A stretch of DNA of 64,000 bases from an uncultured Thalassotalea sp. (GTDB lineage Bacteria > Pseudomonadota > Gammaproteobacteria > Enterobacterales > Alteromonadaceae), in the NCBI GenBank assembly GCA_947492575.1, contig CANLNK010000002.1:62001-126000 (forward strand). Reading direction: 5' to 3'. The notes beneath the pieces were generated by a model, which searched no databases, had not been told where the DNA came from, and was given only the letters and a program-made list of their open reading frames with translations. The position numbers and the translations under genes were made by a program. Shown here piece by piece: positions 19,914-28,287 of this stretch; the first letter of the stretch is position 1; each line of letters starts with the position of its first letter.

Positions 19914-20183
19914 ATGTTAACTGAATTAGTAATGTCAGCGGTATTAGCATTAACGTCACCAGCGGAAACGTCTCTTGAAAATACTTCAGTCGAAGCTGTT
20001 GGCCAAGAGCAGCGTATTGGCACAGCTAAGAAGCAAGTTCGCATCGGCACTGCCAAGAAACAAGTTCGTATCGGCACTGCCAAGAAACAAGTTCGCATCG
20101 GCACTGCCAAGAAACAAGTTCGCATCGGCACTGCCAAAAAGCAAGTTAGAATAGGTACAGCTAAAAAGCAGGTTCGTATCTAA
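19914..20183 (+). CDS. Small cationic repeat protein, six copies of RIGTAKKQV
   Basis: I do not recognise this 89-residue protein. A strong AAGGA (19902-19906) precedes the ATG. Residues 1-33 form a leader-like segment: a short hydrophobic stretch (LVMSAVLALTSPA) without the usual basic N-region, then an acidic stretch. Residues 34-87 are six perfect tandem RIGTAKKQV nonapeptides, followed by a final Arg-Ile. The repeats carry a net +3 charge each. Codon use differs between copies while the peptide is invariant; copies 4 and 6 differ synonymously at eight of nine codons. The stop overlaps the next gene's ATG (TAATG). A ribosomally made peptide precursor with multiple cores, a nucleic-acid or membrane-binding basic protein, or a surface peptide are all possible; no modification enzyme is adjacent. 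Confidence 0.65.
   Translation: MLTELVMSAVLALTSPAETSLENTSVEAVGQEQRIGTAKKQVRIGTAKKQVRIGTAKKQVRIGTAKKQVRIGTAKKQVRIGTAKKQVRI
20013..20174 (+). repeat. Six 27-bp in-frame tandem repeats
   Basis: Six contiguous 27-bp units each encode RIGTAKKQV. Units 2-4 are nearly identical in DNA, while units 1, 5 and especially 6 carry synonymous differences. There are no spacers, so this is not a CRISPR array. Confidence 0.97.
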
Positions 20184-20287
20184 TGATCAAATTAATCAAA
20201 TCCCTTTTCACTGACGTGAAAAAAGAAAATAAGATTGCTAAGTCGATTGAAATCAAAGAGATGCCTGCCACTGACTGGTGGAAATAA
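20183..20287 (+). CDS. 34-residue peptide coupled to the repeat protein
   Basis: This short frame starts at an ATG overlapping the repeat-protein stop codon (TAATG), so it is likely translated by re-initiation. The product begins MIKLIKSLFTDVKKENK, a basic amphipathic stretch, and ends in the aromatic tail ATDWWK. I recognise no family. It is too short for routine gene calling. Support is the tight coupling, the compositional match with a real peptide, and the stop well before any other gene. It could be a partner, an immunity peptide or a second product. Confidence 0.5.
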   Translation: MIKLIKSLFTDVKKENKIAKSIEIKEMPATDWWK

Positions 20288-20448
20288 TCTATCTCTTATA
20301 TAAGTTGGAATATGCTACACGGATGTTAGCGTATTGAATTTACGGGATTAACAACCCCACACCTTCCCTCTCAAATCAAAAGAAAATTCAGACTCAACGC
20401 CCAAACCTGTTTCCTTAACAGCAGAAGGAATGAGGAATCATTCTCTAA

Positions 20449-20670
20449 TTAAGCACGGAAAATCAAACAATCCAATCCAAACGCCTTATTAAGCTTCATA
20501 CGCTTTTGCATACAGAACATAGGCCAGAGCACTGGACCAAAAATTAAACCTCCCACCGTCCATCTGCGACGCCCTAAGCCACTAGATAATGCCTGACAGT
20601 AAAAGAAAATCCCGCTAACTAAACTAACTAATAACAAAAGTAACAACATACTACACTTGCCGATATTCAA
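20449..20670 (-). CDS. Small membrane protein, unnamed conserved-looking
   Basis: This is a 73-residue predicted membrane protein. An N-terminal hydrophobic helix (about residues 8-27) is followed by G-L-G-R-R-R-W, a second hydrophobic stretch (VGGLIFGPVLWPMF), and a basic tail (KRMKLNKAFGL). The pattern basic-Trp, GP, P-M/L-F, KR, KA-x-G resembles short proteins that I recall from other gammaproteobacteria, but I cannot name a family. It lies between the repeat-peptide unit and fadJ, with no clear ribosome-binding site. Confidence 0.5.
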   Translation of the reverse strand: MNIGKCSMLLLLLLVSLVSGIFFYCQALSSGLGRRRWTVGGLIFGPVLWPMFCMQKRMKLNKAFGLDCLIFRA

Positions 20671-20819
20671 TAAGAGAAATGAAATAGAGAGAACTTTTAA
20701 ACCCTAAAATAGTAAATCTAATAATTAGAGTATTAGTTCTAATAAAGCGGCGAGGATAATAACAAAACTGATTAATTTTTGAAAGCCTTTAGCGCGTTTT
20801 ATGCACAAACGATAAATAC

Positions 20820-20848
20820 AAAAAAGAGGCAACAATTGCCTCTTTTTT
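20820..20848. terminator. Intrinsic terminator of fadIJ
   Basis: Perfect 13-bp inverted repeat (20820-20832 and 20836-20848) with A-run and T-run flanks, 49 bp beyond the fadJ stop codon. It could act in both directions. Confidence 0.9.
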
Positions 20849-20897
20849 AATCTAACATACCGCTCAAGCGGCAATTATTACCGCATAGGTTCTTCAA

Positions 20898-23042
20898 TTA
20901 CGCGTCGTAGCAAGTTTTACCATTTTCTGCCATTGCGACTAAAGCATCACAAGGTTTATAACGATCACCGTATTGATTTGCCCATTGGTTTAACTGGCTT
21001 ACGATATTTGTTGCGCCAACTTTATCAATGTAACGGTAAGGGCCGCCTAAGAATGGAGGGAAACCAATACCAAAGATTGAACCAATATCGCCATCTCGAG
21101 CATTACGAACGATACTTTCATCCAAACAACGTACTGCTTCATTAAGCATCATATATACACAACGCTTAGCGATGTCATCTTCAGACATTTTACCTGCCGG
21201 CGTAATTCCTAATAACTGGTAGATAGACTCATCGACTTGCTTCTTACCTTTCTTCGCCGCTTTGCCGTATAAGTAGAAGCCTTTGTTAGCTTTCTTACCC
21301 AAACGGCCATCGTCAATTAATCGACCAAAAGCGTCAGGTGTTGTGAAGCGGTCACCTAATTCAGCTTTTAGAATCGGACCAATTTTGGCGCCAACATCAA
21401 TACCTACTTCGTCAAGTAATTGCATTGGACCAACAGGGAAACCAAATTTAACCAGTGCTTTATCGACTTTTTCGATCGGCTCGCCTTCAAGCAGAATCAA
21501 CGCCGCTTCATTCATGTAAGGCGCTAAAATACGGTTGACGAAGAAACCTGCCTTGTCTTGAACAACAATTGGCGTTTTACCTTGCTTCTTAGCAAAAGCT
21601 ACCGTTGTAGAGATAGTTTGATCTGAAGTTTTCTCATGAGCGATAATTTCAGCCAACGGCATCTTATCAACAGGCGAGAAGTAGTGAAGACCTATCACAT
21701 TCTCTGGACGTTCTGCATTTGCAGCAATCTGACCTATTGGCAGGCTAGATGTGTTACTCGCAAAAATAGTTTTTTCATTACAGTTTGCTTCAACGTCAGC
21801 CACCATTTTTTGCTTCAAACTCAAATCTTCAAATACCGCTTCAACCACGATGTCCGAATCTTTGAAACCGGAATAATCTAGTGTGCCGGTAATCGCTGCC
21901 ATCTGCTTTTGCATTTCGCTATGGCGCATAAAGCGACGCTTCACTTTCTTATTCAGAATATCGTAGCTGTATTTTAGCGCTGCGTTGATACCGCTATGAG
22001 CAATATCTTTCACGCGAACAGGCACTTTAGCTTTCGTAGCTGTAACAAAAGCAATACCGCCCCCCATCAAGCCACCACCAAGAACAGCTGCTTTAGTAAC
22101 TTTTTCAGGCTTAACACCTTCTACACCGTCTTCTTTTTTCATGTCTGTGGTAGCGAAAAATAAATTGCGAAGCTGCTCTGATTCAGGAGTCATTACAAGG
22201 TGGCCAAAATGATCTGCCTCTACTTGATAACCCATTGCTGGAGAACGCTCTGCGCCAACGCGAACACAATCAATAATTTTAAGCGGCGAAGGATAATTAC
22301 CCTTTGTTTTGCCTAATACAGATTTAGTTGCTTGGTCGAAAACCACTTTACGACCAAAAGCATTACCCTCAAGCACTTTATCCATCAAAGAACGCTTCAA
22401 CGGCTTGCGTTTAACTTTGCCTTTCAATGCTACTTTTTCGGCGGTTTCGACCAAAATAGAATTAGGCACGACATCGTCAACTAAGCCCGCTTTCAGTGCT
22501 TGTTTAGCACGAAGCTGTTTGCCTGTTAGCATCATATCTAACGCTTTTTGGATACCGACGAGTTTCGGTAAGCGTTGCGTACCGCCACCACCTGGCAATA
22601 GACCAAGCTGTACTTCTGGGACACCCAAAGCAGTTTTCGAGTTGTCGCTACAAATACGTGTGTGACAGGCAAGTGCGAGCTCTAAACCACCGCCCAAACA
22701 AGCACCATTAATTGCCGCAACGATAGGCTTAGGAAAGTTTTCCATCTGATCGAAAACCATTTGGCCTTGTCGTGAAAGCGTTGTCGCTTCTTCGGCTGTT
22801 TGGCAGCTAGCCAGCATGTTGATGTCGGCGCCAGCAACAAATGAATCTGGCTTACCGCTTGTAACCACAATACCCGTTACACTGCTATCGTCTTTCAACT
22901 CTTTTAGGATCGCTGTAATTTGCTCACCGAACTCGCCTTTTAGCGTGTTCATGGTGTCGCCTTTTACATCCATTACTAAGTGAGCAATACCATTTTCTTG
23001 GCGCTCAATAGAAAATACGCTGTTATCTACTTGCTCAGTCAT
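20898..23042 (-). CDS. fadJ: Fatty acid oxidation complex, alpha subunit FadJ
   Basis: This multifunctional beta-oxidation enzyme combines enoyl-CoA hydratase and L-3-hydroxyacyl-CoA dehydrogenase activities. With the ATG at 23042 it has 714 residues, the same as E. coli FadJ. The crotonase domain fills about residues 1-190 (oxyanion segment I-N-G-A-C-L-G-G-G-L-E-L-A). The NAD-binding motif GGGLMGGGIAF lies near 322, and the dehydrogenase C-terminal domains follow. The frame remains open upstream to 23090 but that stretch lies inside fadI. The start overlaps the fadI stop (TAATG). It forms a heterocomplex with FadI. Confidence 0.96.
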   Translation of the reverse strand: MTEQVDNSVFSIERQENGIAHLVMDVKGDTMNTLKGEFGEQITAILKELKDDSSVTGIVVTSGKPDSFVAGADINMLASCQTAEEATTLSRQGQMVFDQMENFPKPIVAAINGACLGGGLELALACHTRICSDNSKTALGVPEVQLGLLPGGGGTQRLPKLVGIQKALDMMLTGKQLRAKQALKAGLVDDVVPNSILVETAEKVALKGKVKRKPLKRSLMDKVLEGNAFGRKVVFDQATKSVLGKTKGNYPSPLKIIDCVRVGAERSPAMGYQVEADHFGHLVMTPESEQLRNLFFATTDMKKEDGVEGVKPEKVTKAAVLGGGLMGGGIAFVTATKAKVPVRVKDIAHSGINAALKYSYDILNKKVKRRFMRHSEMQKQMAAITGTLDYSGFKDSDIVVEAVFEDLSLKQKMVADVEANCNEKTIFASNTSSLPIGQIAANAERPENVIGLHYFSPVDKMPLAEIIAHEKTSDQTISTTVAFAKKQGKTPIVVQDKAGFFVNRILAPYMNEAALILLEGEPIEKVDKALVKFGFPVGPMQLLDEVGIDVGAKIGPILKAELGDRFTTPDAFGRLIDDGRLGKKANKGFYLYGKAAKKGKKQVDESIYQLLGITPAGKMSEDDIAKRCVYMMLNEAVRCLDESIVRNARDGDIGSIFGIGFPPFLGGPYRYIDKVGATNIVSQLNQWANQYGDRYKPCDALVAMAENGKTCYDA

Positions 23043-24352
23043 TAGTCTGTCTCCACGATCATTGCTGCACCAAGGCCACCAGCAGCACATGCAGTTGTTA
23101 AACCAACACCACCACCACGACGATTCAATTCATTTAATGTTTGTGTGATTAAACGTGCGCCAGTTGCAGCAAATGGGTGACCATAAGCTAATGAACCGCC
23201 CATCACGTTAAAGTTGTCCATATCAATCTCACCGATTGCATTACTGCGGCCTAGTTTCTCTTCCGCAAACTTTTTCGAGCCAAACATTTTCATATTCGCT
23301 AGCGCTTGCGCAGCAAATGCTTCATGCATCTCAACTAACGTTAAGTCTTTTAATTCCATGCCAGCACGTTCTAGCGCAAGTGGAGTAGCGTAGCTTGGTC
23401 CCATTAACATGTCTTCCCAAACATCGATAGCGGCGAAAGCATAGCTCTTGATATAACCCAATGGTTTGTAACCAAGTTCTTTTGCACGACCTTCTCGCAT
23501 TAATAAAATAGCTGAAGCGCCATCCGTTAATGCAGTACTGTTCGCTGCGGTAACTGAACCATGCTTGCGATCAAATACAGGGCGTAAACGTGCATAACCT
23601 GCTAATTCAGAGTTTTCACGTAAGCAGTTATCTTTCTCAATGAATGTTTTGTGAGGTTCTGGGTGTGCTGCCATCACTTCGCCATCAAGCTTGCCTGCAG
23701 CCCAACTTTCAGTTGCAAGTACATGTGAACGATGCGCTAATGCATCTTGATCTTCACGTGAAATGTTATGAGTTTTGGCCATCTGCTCTGCTGTTTGTCC
23801 CATCGACAAGCCAGTTGAGTACTCAGCTACAGCTGGTGGCACAGGTAATAAGTCTTTTAAGCCCAACTGACGAATCAGCGCGAACTTTTGACCCATAGTT
23901 TTTGCTTTTGATAAATCTAATAAGGCGCGCGCCAATTTCTTTGTCACGCCAATTGGTGCTACTGATGATGAATCTGCACCGCCAGCAATACCGACATCAA
24001 CGATACCAGCCATGATAGACTCAGCAACGTTTACAGTAGATTGGAAGCTCGTTGCACAAGCACGTGAGACACTATAAGCATCTGTGTGAACATTCATGCC
24101 AGTACCTAACACGATTTCACGCGCAATGTTTGGCGCTTCAGGCATTTGAACTACTTGACCATAAACTAATTGATCAACAATTTTTGGATCAATTTCATGC
24201 TTTTGCATGAGTTCGTTTACAACCATCTTACCTAAATCAACGGCAGGAACACCGTGAAAAGCGGTCGCTTGTTTTGCAAACGGTGTACGCAAACCTGCAA
24301 CAATAGCAATGCGCTCCCCCGTTGGTGTCATAATTGTTTTAGACTTTGTCAT
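23042..24352 (-). CDS. fadI: Acetyl-CoA C-acyltransferase FadI (3-ketoacyl-CoA thiolase)
   Basis: This is the beta subunit of the FadIJ complex. It cleaves 3-ketoacyl-CoA to acetyl-CoA and a shortened acyl-CoA. The length of 436 residues equals E. coli FadI. Thiolase signatures are visible: the nucleophilic Cys in S-R-A-C-A-T-S near residue 98, [17 protein letters not shown], and [10 protein letters not shown] at the C-terminus. AAGGAAG precedes the ATG. It is the first gene of fadIJ, and a FadR-like palindrome lies just upstream. Confidence 0.96.
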   Translation of the reverse strand: MTKSKTIMTPTGERIAIVAGLRTPFAKQATAFHGVPAVDLGKMVVNELMQKHEIDPKIVDQLVYGQVVQMPEAPNIAREIVLGTGMNVHTDAYSVSRACATSFQSTVNVAESIMAGIVDVGIAGGADSSSVAPIGVTKKLARALLDLSKAKTMGQKFALIRQLGLKDLLPVPPAVAEYSTGLSMGQTAEQMAKTHNISREDQDALAHRSHVLATESWAAGKLDGEVMAAHPEPHKTFIEKDNCLRENSELAGYARLRPVFDRKHGSVTAANSTALTDGASAILLMREGRAKELGYKPLGYIKSYAFAAIDVWEDMLMGPSYATPLALERAGMELKDLTLVEMHEAFAAQALANMKMFGSKKFAEEKLGRSNAIGEIDMDNFNVMGGSLAYGHPFAATGARLITQTLNELNRRGGGVGLTTACAAGGLGAAMIVETD

Positions 24353-24712
24353 TATGCTTCCTTTTAAGAGGTCAGACCTCTGAGAATTTTAATCAATTCT
24401 AACCGATAGAGTAATTTTTTCAACCAAGCCTTGTTACAGCACGTAAATCAGAAATAAACAAGAAGTAAAACATCACTTTATAGCAGGCTCAGAACTAAAT
24501 CTGATAACGCAATTGCAACCGAGTATCAATGAAATGGGCATATAGATAAGGTTATGCCCGCTTTCAAAGCCAGCTAACAGTCAATGAGACTGCGATAAAT
24601 TCTTACAAGATAAAGCTTGTTTTTAGTCCTGGGAACCATATATAAATTGCAATGTCTTAAAATCTACTTGATTTACCAACAAAATAATTACAAATAAGCC
24701 AAAGATTTAGCT
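24353..24712. other. Divergent intergenic region between fadI and the moxR operon, 360 bp
   Basis: The gap carries a FadR-like operator near fadI and, further in, a 7-bp inverted repeat GGGCATA/TATGCCC (24536-24542, 24553-24559) of unknown role. The rest is A+T-rich with no coding frame or RNA gene seen. Promoters for both directions must lie here. Confidence 0.5.
24367..24381. promoter_or_regulatory. FadR-like operator upstream of fadI
   Basis: The palindrome AGAGGTC-A-GACCTCT has 7-bp arms around one base and contains the FadR core GGTCNGACC. It starts 15 bp upstream of the fadI ATG. FadR represses beta-oxidation genes in gammaproteobacteria, so repression relieved by acyl-CoA is inferred. 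Confidence 0.65.
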
Positions 24713-25669
24713 ATGAGCATAGAACATTTTACGTCCCTTAAAACGCATTTATCGTCACAAATTATTGGCCAACAAGCTTTAGTAGAAAATCTACTCATTG
24801 CCCTACTCGCCGACGGACACTTAATCGTTGAAGGACCTCCGGGACTTGCAAAAACCCGTGCTGTCAATGCGTTAGCTGATGGTCTTGAAGCAGATTTTCA
24901 TCGTGTACAGTTCACACCAGACCTTTTACCCGCCGATTTGACGGGTACTGATATCTATCGTCCAGAAGATGGAACATTCGTGTTTCAGTCAGGCCCATTG
25001 TTCCGCAACTTAGTACTCGCTGATGAAATTAACCGTGCGCCAGCTAAAGTCCAGTCAGCATTGTTAGAGGCAATGGCAGAAGGTCAAATTACGGTAGGTA
25101 GAAACACTTATCCGCTACCGGAGCTATTTCTTGTCATGGCGACGCAAAACCCGCTAGAACAAGAAGGTACCTACCCACTGCCAGAGGCGCAGTTAGATCG
25201 CTTTTTAATGCACTTAGATATTGACTACCCTGATGCAGCGAGTGAATTAGCCATATTAAAGCTCAACCGTGGTGAAGCGTTAAAAGAAGAGACTAAACCA
25301 TTACGTACCTTATCGCAGGAAGAAATATTCATTGCACGTAAGGAAGTGCTAACTATTCATATGGCTGAGGCGGTTGAACAGTATATTGTTGACCTCATCA
25401 TGGCGACACGCCAACCTGAGAAATATGACGATCAGCTAAAACAGTGGTTAGCATTTGGTGCAAGTCCTCGCGCGACGATCGCACTCGATCGCTGCTCGCG
25501 CTCTCGTGCTTGGTTGCATGGTCGTGATTTTGTCAGTCCAGAAGACGTTCAAGCGGTTCTGCACAATGTACTGCGCCACCGCCTGTTACTGACCTACCAA
25601 GCTGAAGCTGATGGCGTCACAACCAATCAAGTCATCGACCATATACTGGAACATGTCGCTATTGCTTAA
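24713..25669 (+). CDS. MoxR family AAA+ ATPase
   Basis: This is a 318-residue chaperone-like ATPase of the MoxR group, which work with VWA-domain partners on protein or metallocentre maturation. Walker A GPPGLAKT lies near residue 42 and Walker B L-V-L-A-D-E-I-N-R-A-P near 102. Sensor 1 is in A-T-Q-N-P, followed by E-Q-E-G-T-Y-P-L-P-E-A-Q-L-D-R-F. The lid domain is C-terminal. It opens a six-gene operon (24.7-32.0 kb) with DUF58, DUF4381, two VWA proteins and BatD, the usual Bat-type arrangement. Confidence 0.94.
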   Translation: MSIEHFTSLKTHLSSQIIGQQALVENLLIALLADGHLIVEGPPGLAKTRAVNALADGLEADFHRVQFTPDLLPADLTGTDIYRPEDGTFVFQSGPLFRNLVLADEINRAPAKVQSALLEAMAEGQITVGRNTYPLPELFLVMATQNPLEQEGTYPLPEAQLDRFLMHLDIDYPDAASELAILKLNRGEALKEETKPLRTLSQEEIFIARKEVLTIHMAEAVEQYIVDLIMATRQPEKYDDQLKQWLAFGASPRATIALDRCSRSRAWLHGRDFVSPEDVQAVLHNVLRHRLLLTYQAEADGVTTNQVIDHILEHVAIA

Positions 25670-25753
25670 CGTGGCTAATGTTTAACGTAATAGCAACCAG
25701 TGTCCTATTGAAAGGTTATCAGTTAGAAGATTGTCTAGCGAAAGGTTATAGCA

Positions 25754-26761
25754 ATGAAGTGGTTTAGCCGAGCAACTAAGGCTGTCGATTTTAATCAAGT
25801 CCAACAAGACTTAAGCGAACTCCATACCGATGGTTTAACACTAACCATTGAGGAGCTTCTGCGATATCAGAGTAAAGCTGGGCTTATTAATCTTAAAGGC
25901 TCCAAAAATCGACAGGCACAGATGTCGGGAAATTACCTCGCACGCAGTAAGGGGCGAGGCATGGAATTTGACGAAGTAAGACACTATCAAACAGGCGATG
26001 ATATTCGCACAATCGACTGGCGTGTGACAGCGCGCACAGGTAAAACGCATACCAAGCTATTCCGTGAGGAAGTCGAAAGACCAGTACTTATTGCTACCGA
26101 CTTAAGTGCGAGCATGCTGTTTGGTTCTCAGCTTTTGCGAAAATCGATACAAGCGTCTCATTTAGCTGCATTGGTTGCGTGGCATGCAAAAAGCCGAGGC
26201 GATCGTTTAGGTGGTATTGTCTTTAATGAAATACATCACCAAGAGTGTAAACCTCGTTCGCGTAAGCAAGGCGTACTGCACTATTTACACACGCTTCAGG
26301 ATATCCATCAACACAGTCTCGACAATCAGCCAACGCTTGCTGATACTGATTTTGAACTTGCGTTTGAACAAAATTGCCAGCGTTTGAGGCAGGTCGCAAA
26401 ACCTGGTTGTTTGGTTTATCTGATTACCGATGGCCACGCATTGAATGATCAAAGTATCCGCCACTTAACGCAATTAAGTCGTCACTGTGAATTAGTAGTT
26501 GGTTTGATTGTCGACCCGCTGGAGCAAAGCTTACCTGATATTGGATTTCGAGCGAATGTAGCCATGACAGATGGCAAGCAGCGCCAGCAATTAACCTTAG
26601 GTGACCAGAATATTCAAGCAAAGTATCAGGCGAAAGTATCTGCGCTAATGCATTATAAAAAACAACTATTTACTAAAGCTGGTGCTCGAGTATTCAGTTT
26701 ATCAGCGGGACAAACCTTAGAACAACAACTCACTAGCGGAGCAATGCAATGGATCCGTTAG
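25754..26761 (+). CDS. DUF58 domain-containing protein
   Basis: This 335-residue protein has the DUF58 core near residues 70-120: Y-Q-T-G-D-D-I-R-T-I-D-W-R-V-T-A-R-T-G followed by E-E-V-E-R-P-V-L-I-A-T-D-L-S-A-S-M. The latter resembles a VWA MIDAS strand. AAAGG at 25741-25745 precedes the ATG. It overlaps the DUF4381 gene by 13 bases. DUF58 proteins are regular partners of MoxR ATPases; their biochemical role is unproven. Confidence 0.92.
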   Translation: MKWFSRATKAVDFNQVQQDLSELHTDGLTLTIEELLRYQSKAGLINLKGSKNRQAQMSGNYLARSKGRGMEFDEVRHYQTGDDIRTIDWRVTARTGKTHTKLFREEVERPVLIATDLSASMLFGSQLLRKSIQASHLAALVAWHAKSRGDRLGGIVFNEIHHQECKPRSRKQGVLHYLHTLQDIHQHSLDNQPTLADTDFELAFEQNCQRLRQVAKPGCLVYLITDGHALNDQSIRHLTQLSRHCELVVGLIVDPLEQSLPDIGFRANVAMTDGKQRQQLTLGDQNIQAKYQAKVSALMHYKKQLFTKAGARVFSLSAGQTLEQQLTSGAMQWIR

Positions 26762-27276
26762 CCCAACTAAAAGATATTCATTTACCAGAGCAAGTGCACC
26801 AATACCCAATTGCGCCAGGTTGGTGGATACTACTATTGCTCACGTTGGTTGTTATCGTTTTCGGCGTGCGTGCCTTTATGAAATTTCGAAATGACAGAAA
26901 AGTGAAAAAGCAAGTGTTAGCAGTAGTTAAAGACGCCAAAACACCGCAAGAAACGTTAACACTATTGAAAGTCGCGTTAATGCATTATTTTCCTCGTTCG
27001 GTTACTGCGCAGCTGCATGGAAGTGCACTCAAAGCATTTTTAGAAAATTGCTTACCAGAAAGCAAACAAGGCAAGTTTAGCCAGCAAATACAAAACTATT
27101 TATCCGACTGTTACCAAGCCACTTCTGGTATAGATCAGACAGCGTTTAACCATGCGACGCTCTATTGGCTGCAACATGCACTTCCGCCGAAGAAAGTTGC
27201 ACAGGACGAACTACCACATGATGTAAACCAAAATATAAACAAAAACTCAACAAACAAGGAGGCATACGGTGATTAG
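26749..27276 (+). CDS. DUF4381 domain-containing membrane protein
   Basis: This 175-residue protein starts with the family's D-P-L-A-Q-L-K-D-I-H-L-P-E segment. One membrane helix (about residues 25-45, preceded by P-G-W-W) and a cytoplasmic helical domain follow, and the C-terminus is polar and Asn-rich. It overlaps both neighbours, pointing to coupled translation and a shared complex with the VWA proteins. Function is unknown beyond operon membership. Confidence 0.88.
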   Translation: MDPLAQLKDIHLPEQVHQYPIAPGWWILLLLTLVVIVFGVRAFMKFRNDRKVKKQVLAVVKDAKTPQETLTLLKVALMHYFPRSVTAQLHGSALKAFLENCLPESKQGKFSQQIQNYLSDCYQATSGIDQTAFNHATLYWLQHALPPKKVAQDELPHDVNQNINKNSTNKEAYGD

Positions 27277-28285
27277 TTTTGCATGGCCTTGGTTGTTAGT
27301 GGCACTGCCACTACCGTTGCTAGTTTATTTCTTACCCGCTAAAAAGAAAGTACAAAGTGCCGCACTCAAAATCCCAACGTTAATCGATGGGATTGACGGC
27401 AATGCGACCGTATCGAGCTCCAGTAAACTGCCAGCTTTGCTATTAAGCCTAGTCTGGCTATTAGTTGTTTTGGCAGCAAGTCGACCTCAATGGCTAGGAG
27501 AAGCAGTAGATATTCCCACCGAAGGTCGCGAAATGATGATTGCTGTTGACCTTTCCGGCAGTATGCAAGTTGAGGACATGAACATTAATGGGCGAACCAT
27601 CAATCGCCTACAGATGCTAAAAGTCCTGCTTGGCGATTTCATCGAAAGACGAAACGGTGACAGACTCGGCCTGATATTATTTGCCGACGATGCTTATATG
27701 CAAACTCCGATGACTTATGACCGACAAACGGTTAAGCAAATGCTTGATGAAACAGTGCTGGGCTTAGTTGGCAAGAAAACCGCGATTGGCGACGCAATGG
27801 CACTGGCGGTAAAGCGCTTTGAGGCAAAAGAAGAATCAAACCGTGTTTTACTGCTCTTAACGGACGGGCAGAACACCGCTGGAAAAATCACTCCAGAGCA
27901 GGCATTAGAGCTTGCTGTGGCGAAAAACATTACGATTTACACCATTGGTATTGGCGCAGATGTAATGGAGCAACGCTCGCTATTCGGTACCCGACGCGTT
28001 AATCCATCAAGCGAGCTCGACGAGCAAACATTATCAAAAATCGCACAACAAACTGGCGGTAAATATTTTAGAGCACGTGACAGCCAATCGATGGCGCAAA
28101 TTTATCAACTCTTAGATGAGTTGGAGCCTGTAGAACAAGAGCAGCAGCAAATGCGACCATTGAGCGCCTTATTCTATTGGCCACTCGGATTAGCGTTGTC
28201 ACTTGCATTGCTTCACCTGCTTTGGTTGAACAAACCCGTAATCAGCAGTTCAAGATCTCAAAACACAATGAAACTAGGAGGGTAA
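27269..28285 (+). CDS. VWA domain protein, BatA-like
   Basis: This 338-residue protein has an N-terminal membrane anchor, a second helix near residue 60, a von Willebrand A domain (about 85-290) and a C-terminal membrane helix near 300-320. The MIDAS motif DLSGSM lies near residue 92, and T-D-G-Q-N-T-A-G supplies later metal ligands. A near-perfect AAGGAGG (27256-27262) drives the GTG start, which overlaps the DUF4381 stop. BatA-type proteins act at the inner membrane with MoxR; in Bacteroides and Leptospira they are linked to aerotolerance or stress. Confidence 0.9.
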   Translation: MISFAWPWLLVALPLPLLVYFLPAKKKVQSAALKIPTLIDGIDGNATVSSSSKLPALLLSLVWLLVVLAASRPQWLGEAVDIPTEGREMMIAVDLSGSMQVEDMNINGRTINRLQMLKVLLGDFIERRNGDRLGLILFADDAYMQTPMTYDRQTVKQMLDETVLGLVGKKTAIGDAMALAVKRFEAKEESNRVLLLLTDGQNTAGKITPEQALELAVAKNITIYTIGIGADVMEQRSLFGTRRVNPSSELDEQTLSKIAQQTGGKYFRARDSQSMAQIYQLLDELEPVEQEQQQMRPLSALFYWPLGLALSLALLHLLWLNKPVISSSRSQNTMKLGG

Positions 28286-28287
28286 AT

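Noticed and set aside
19844-20137. Antisense frame across the RIGTAKKQV repeats encoding repeated VPMRTCFLA
   Set aside because: It is the mirror of the in-frame repeat; the synonymous-only variation fits the plus-strand frame, and the antisense peptide has changes between copies (M/I) and no ribosome-binding site.
20013-20174. CRISPR-like short tandem repeats
   Set aside because: The 27-bp units are contiguous with no spacers and keep one reading frame.
23043-23090. Upstream extension of FadJ (Cys/Trp-rich)
   Set aside because: It is fadI sequence read in another frame; the ATG at 23042 gives the exact family length.
28177-28287. Upstream extension of the VWA-TPR protein
   Set aside because: It lies inside the preceding VWA gene in another frame; the ATG at 28288 has an AGGAGG site and begins a normal membrane anchor.
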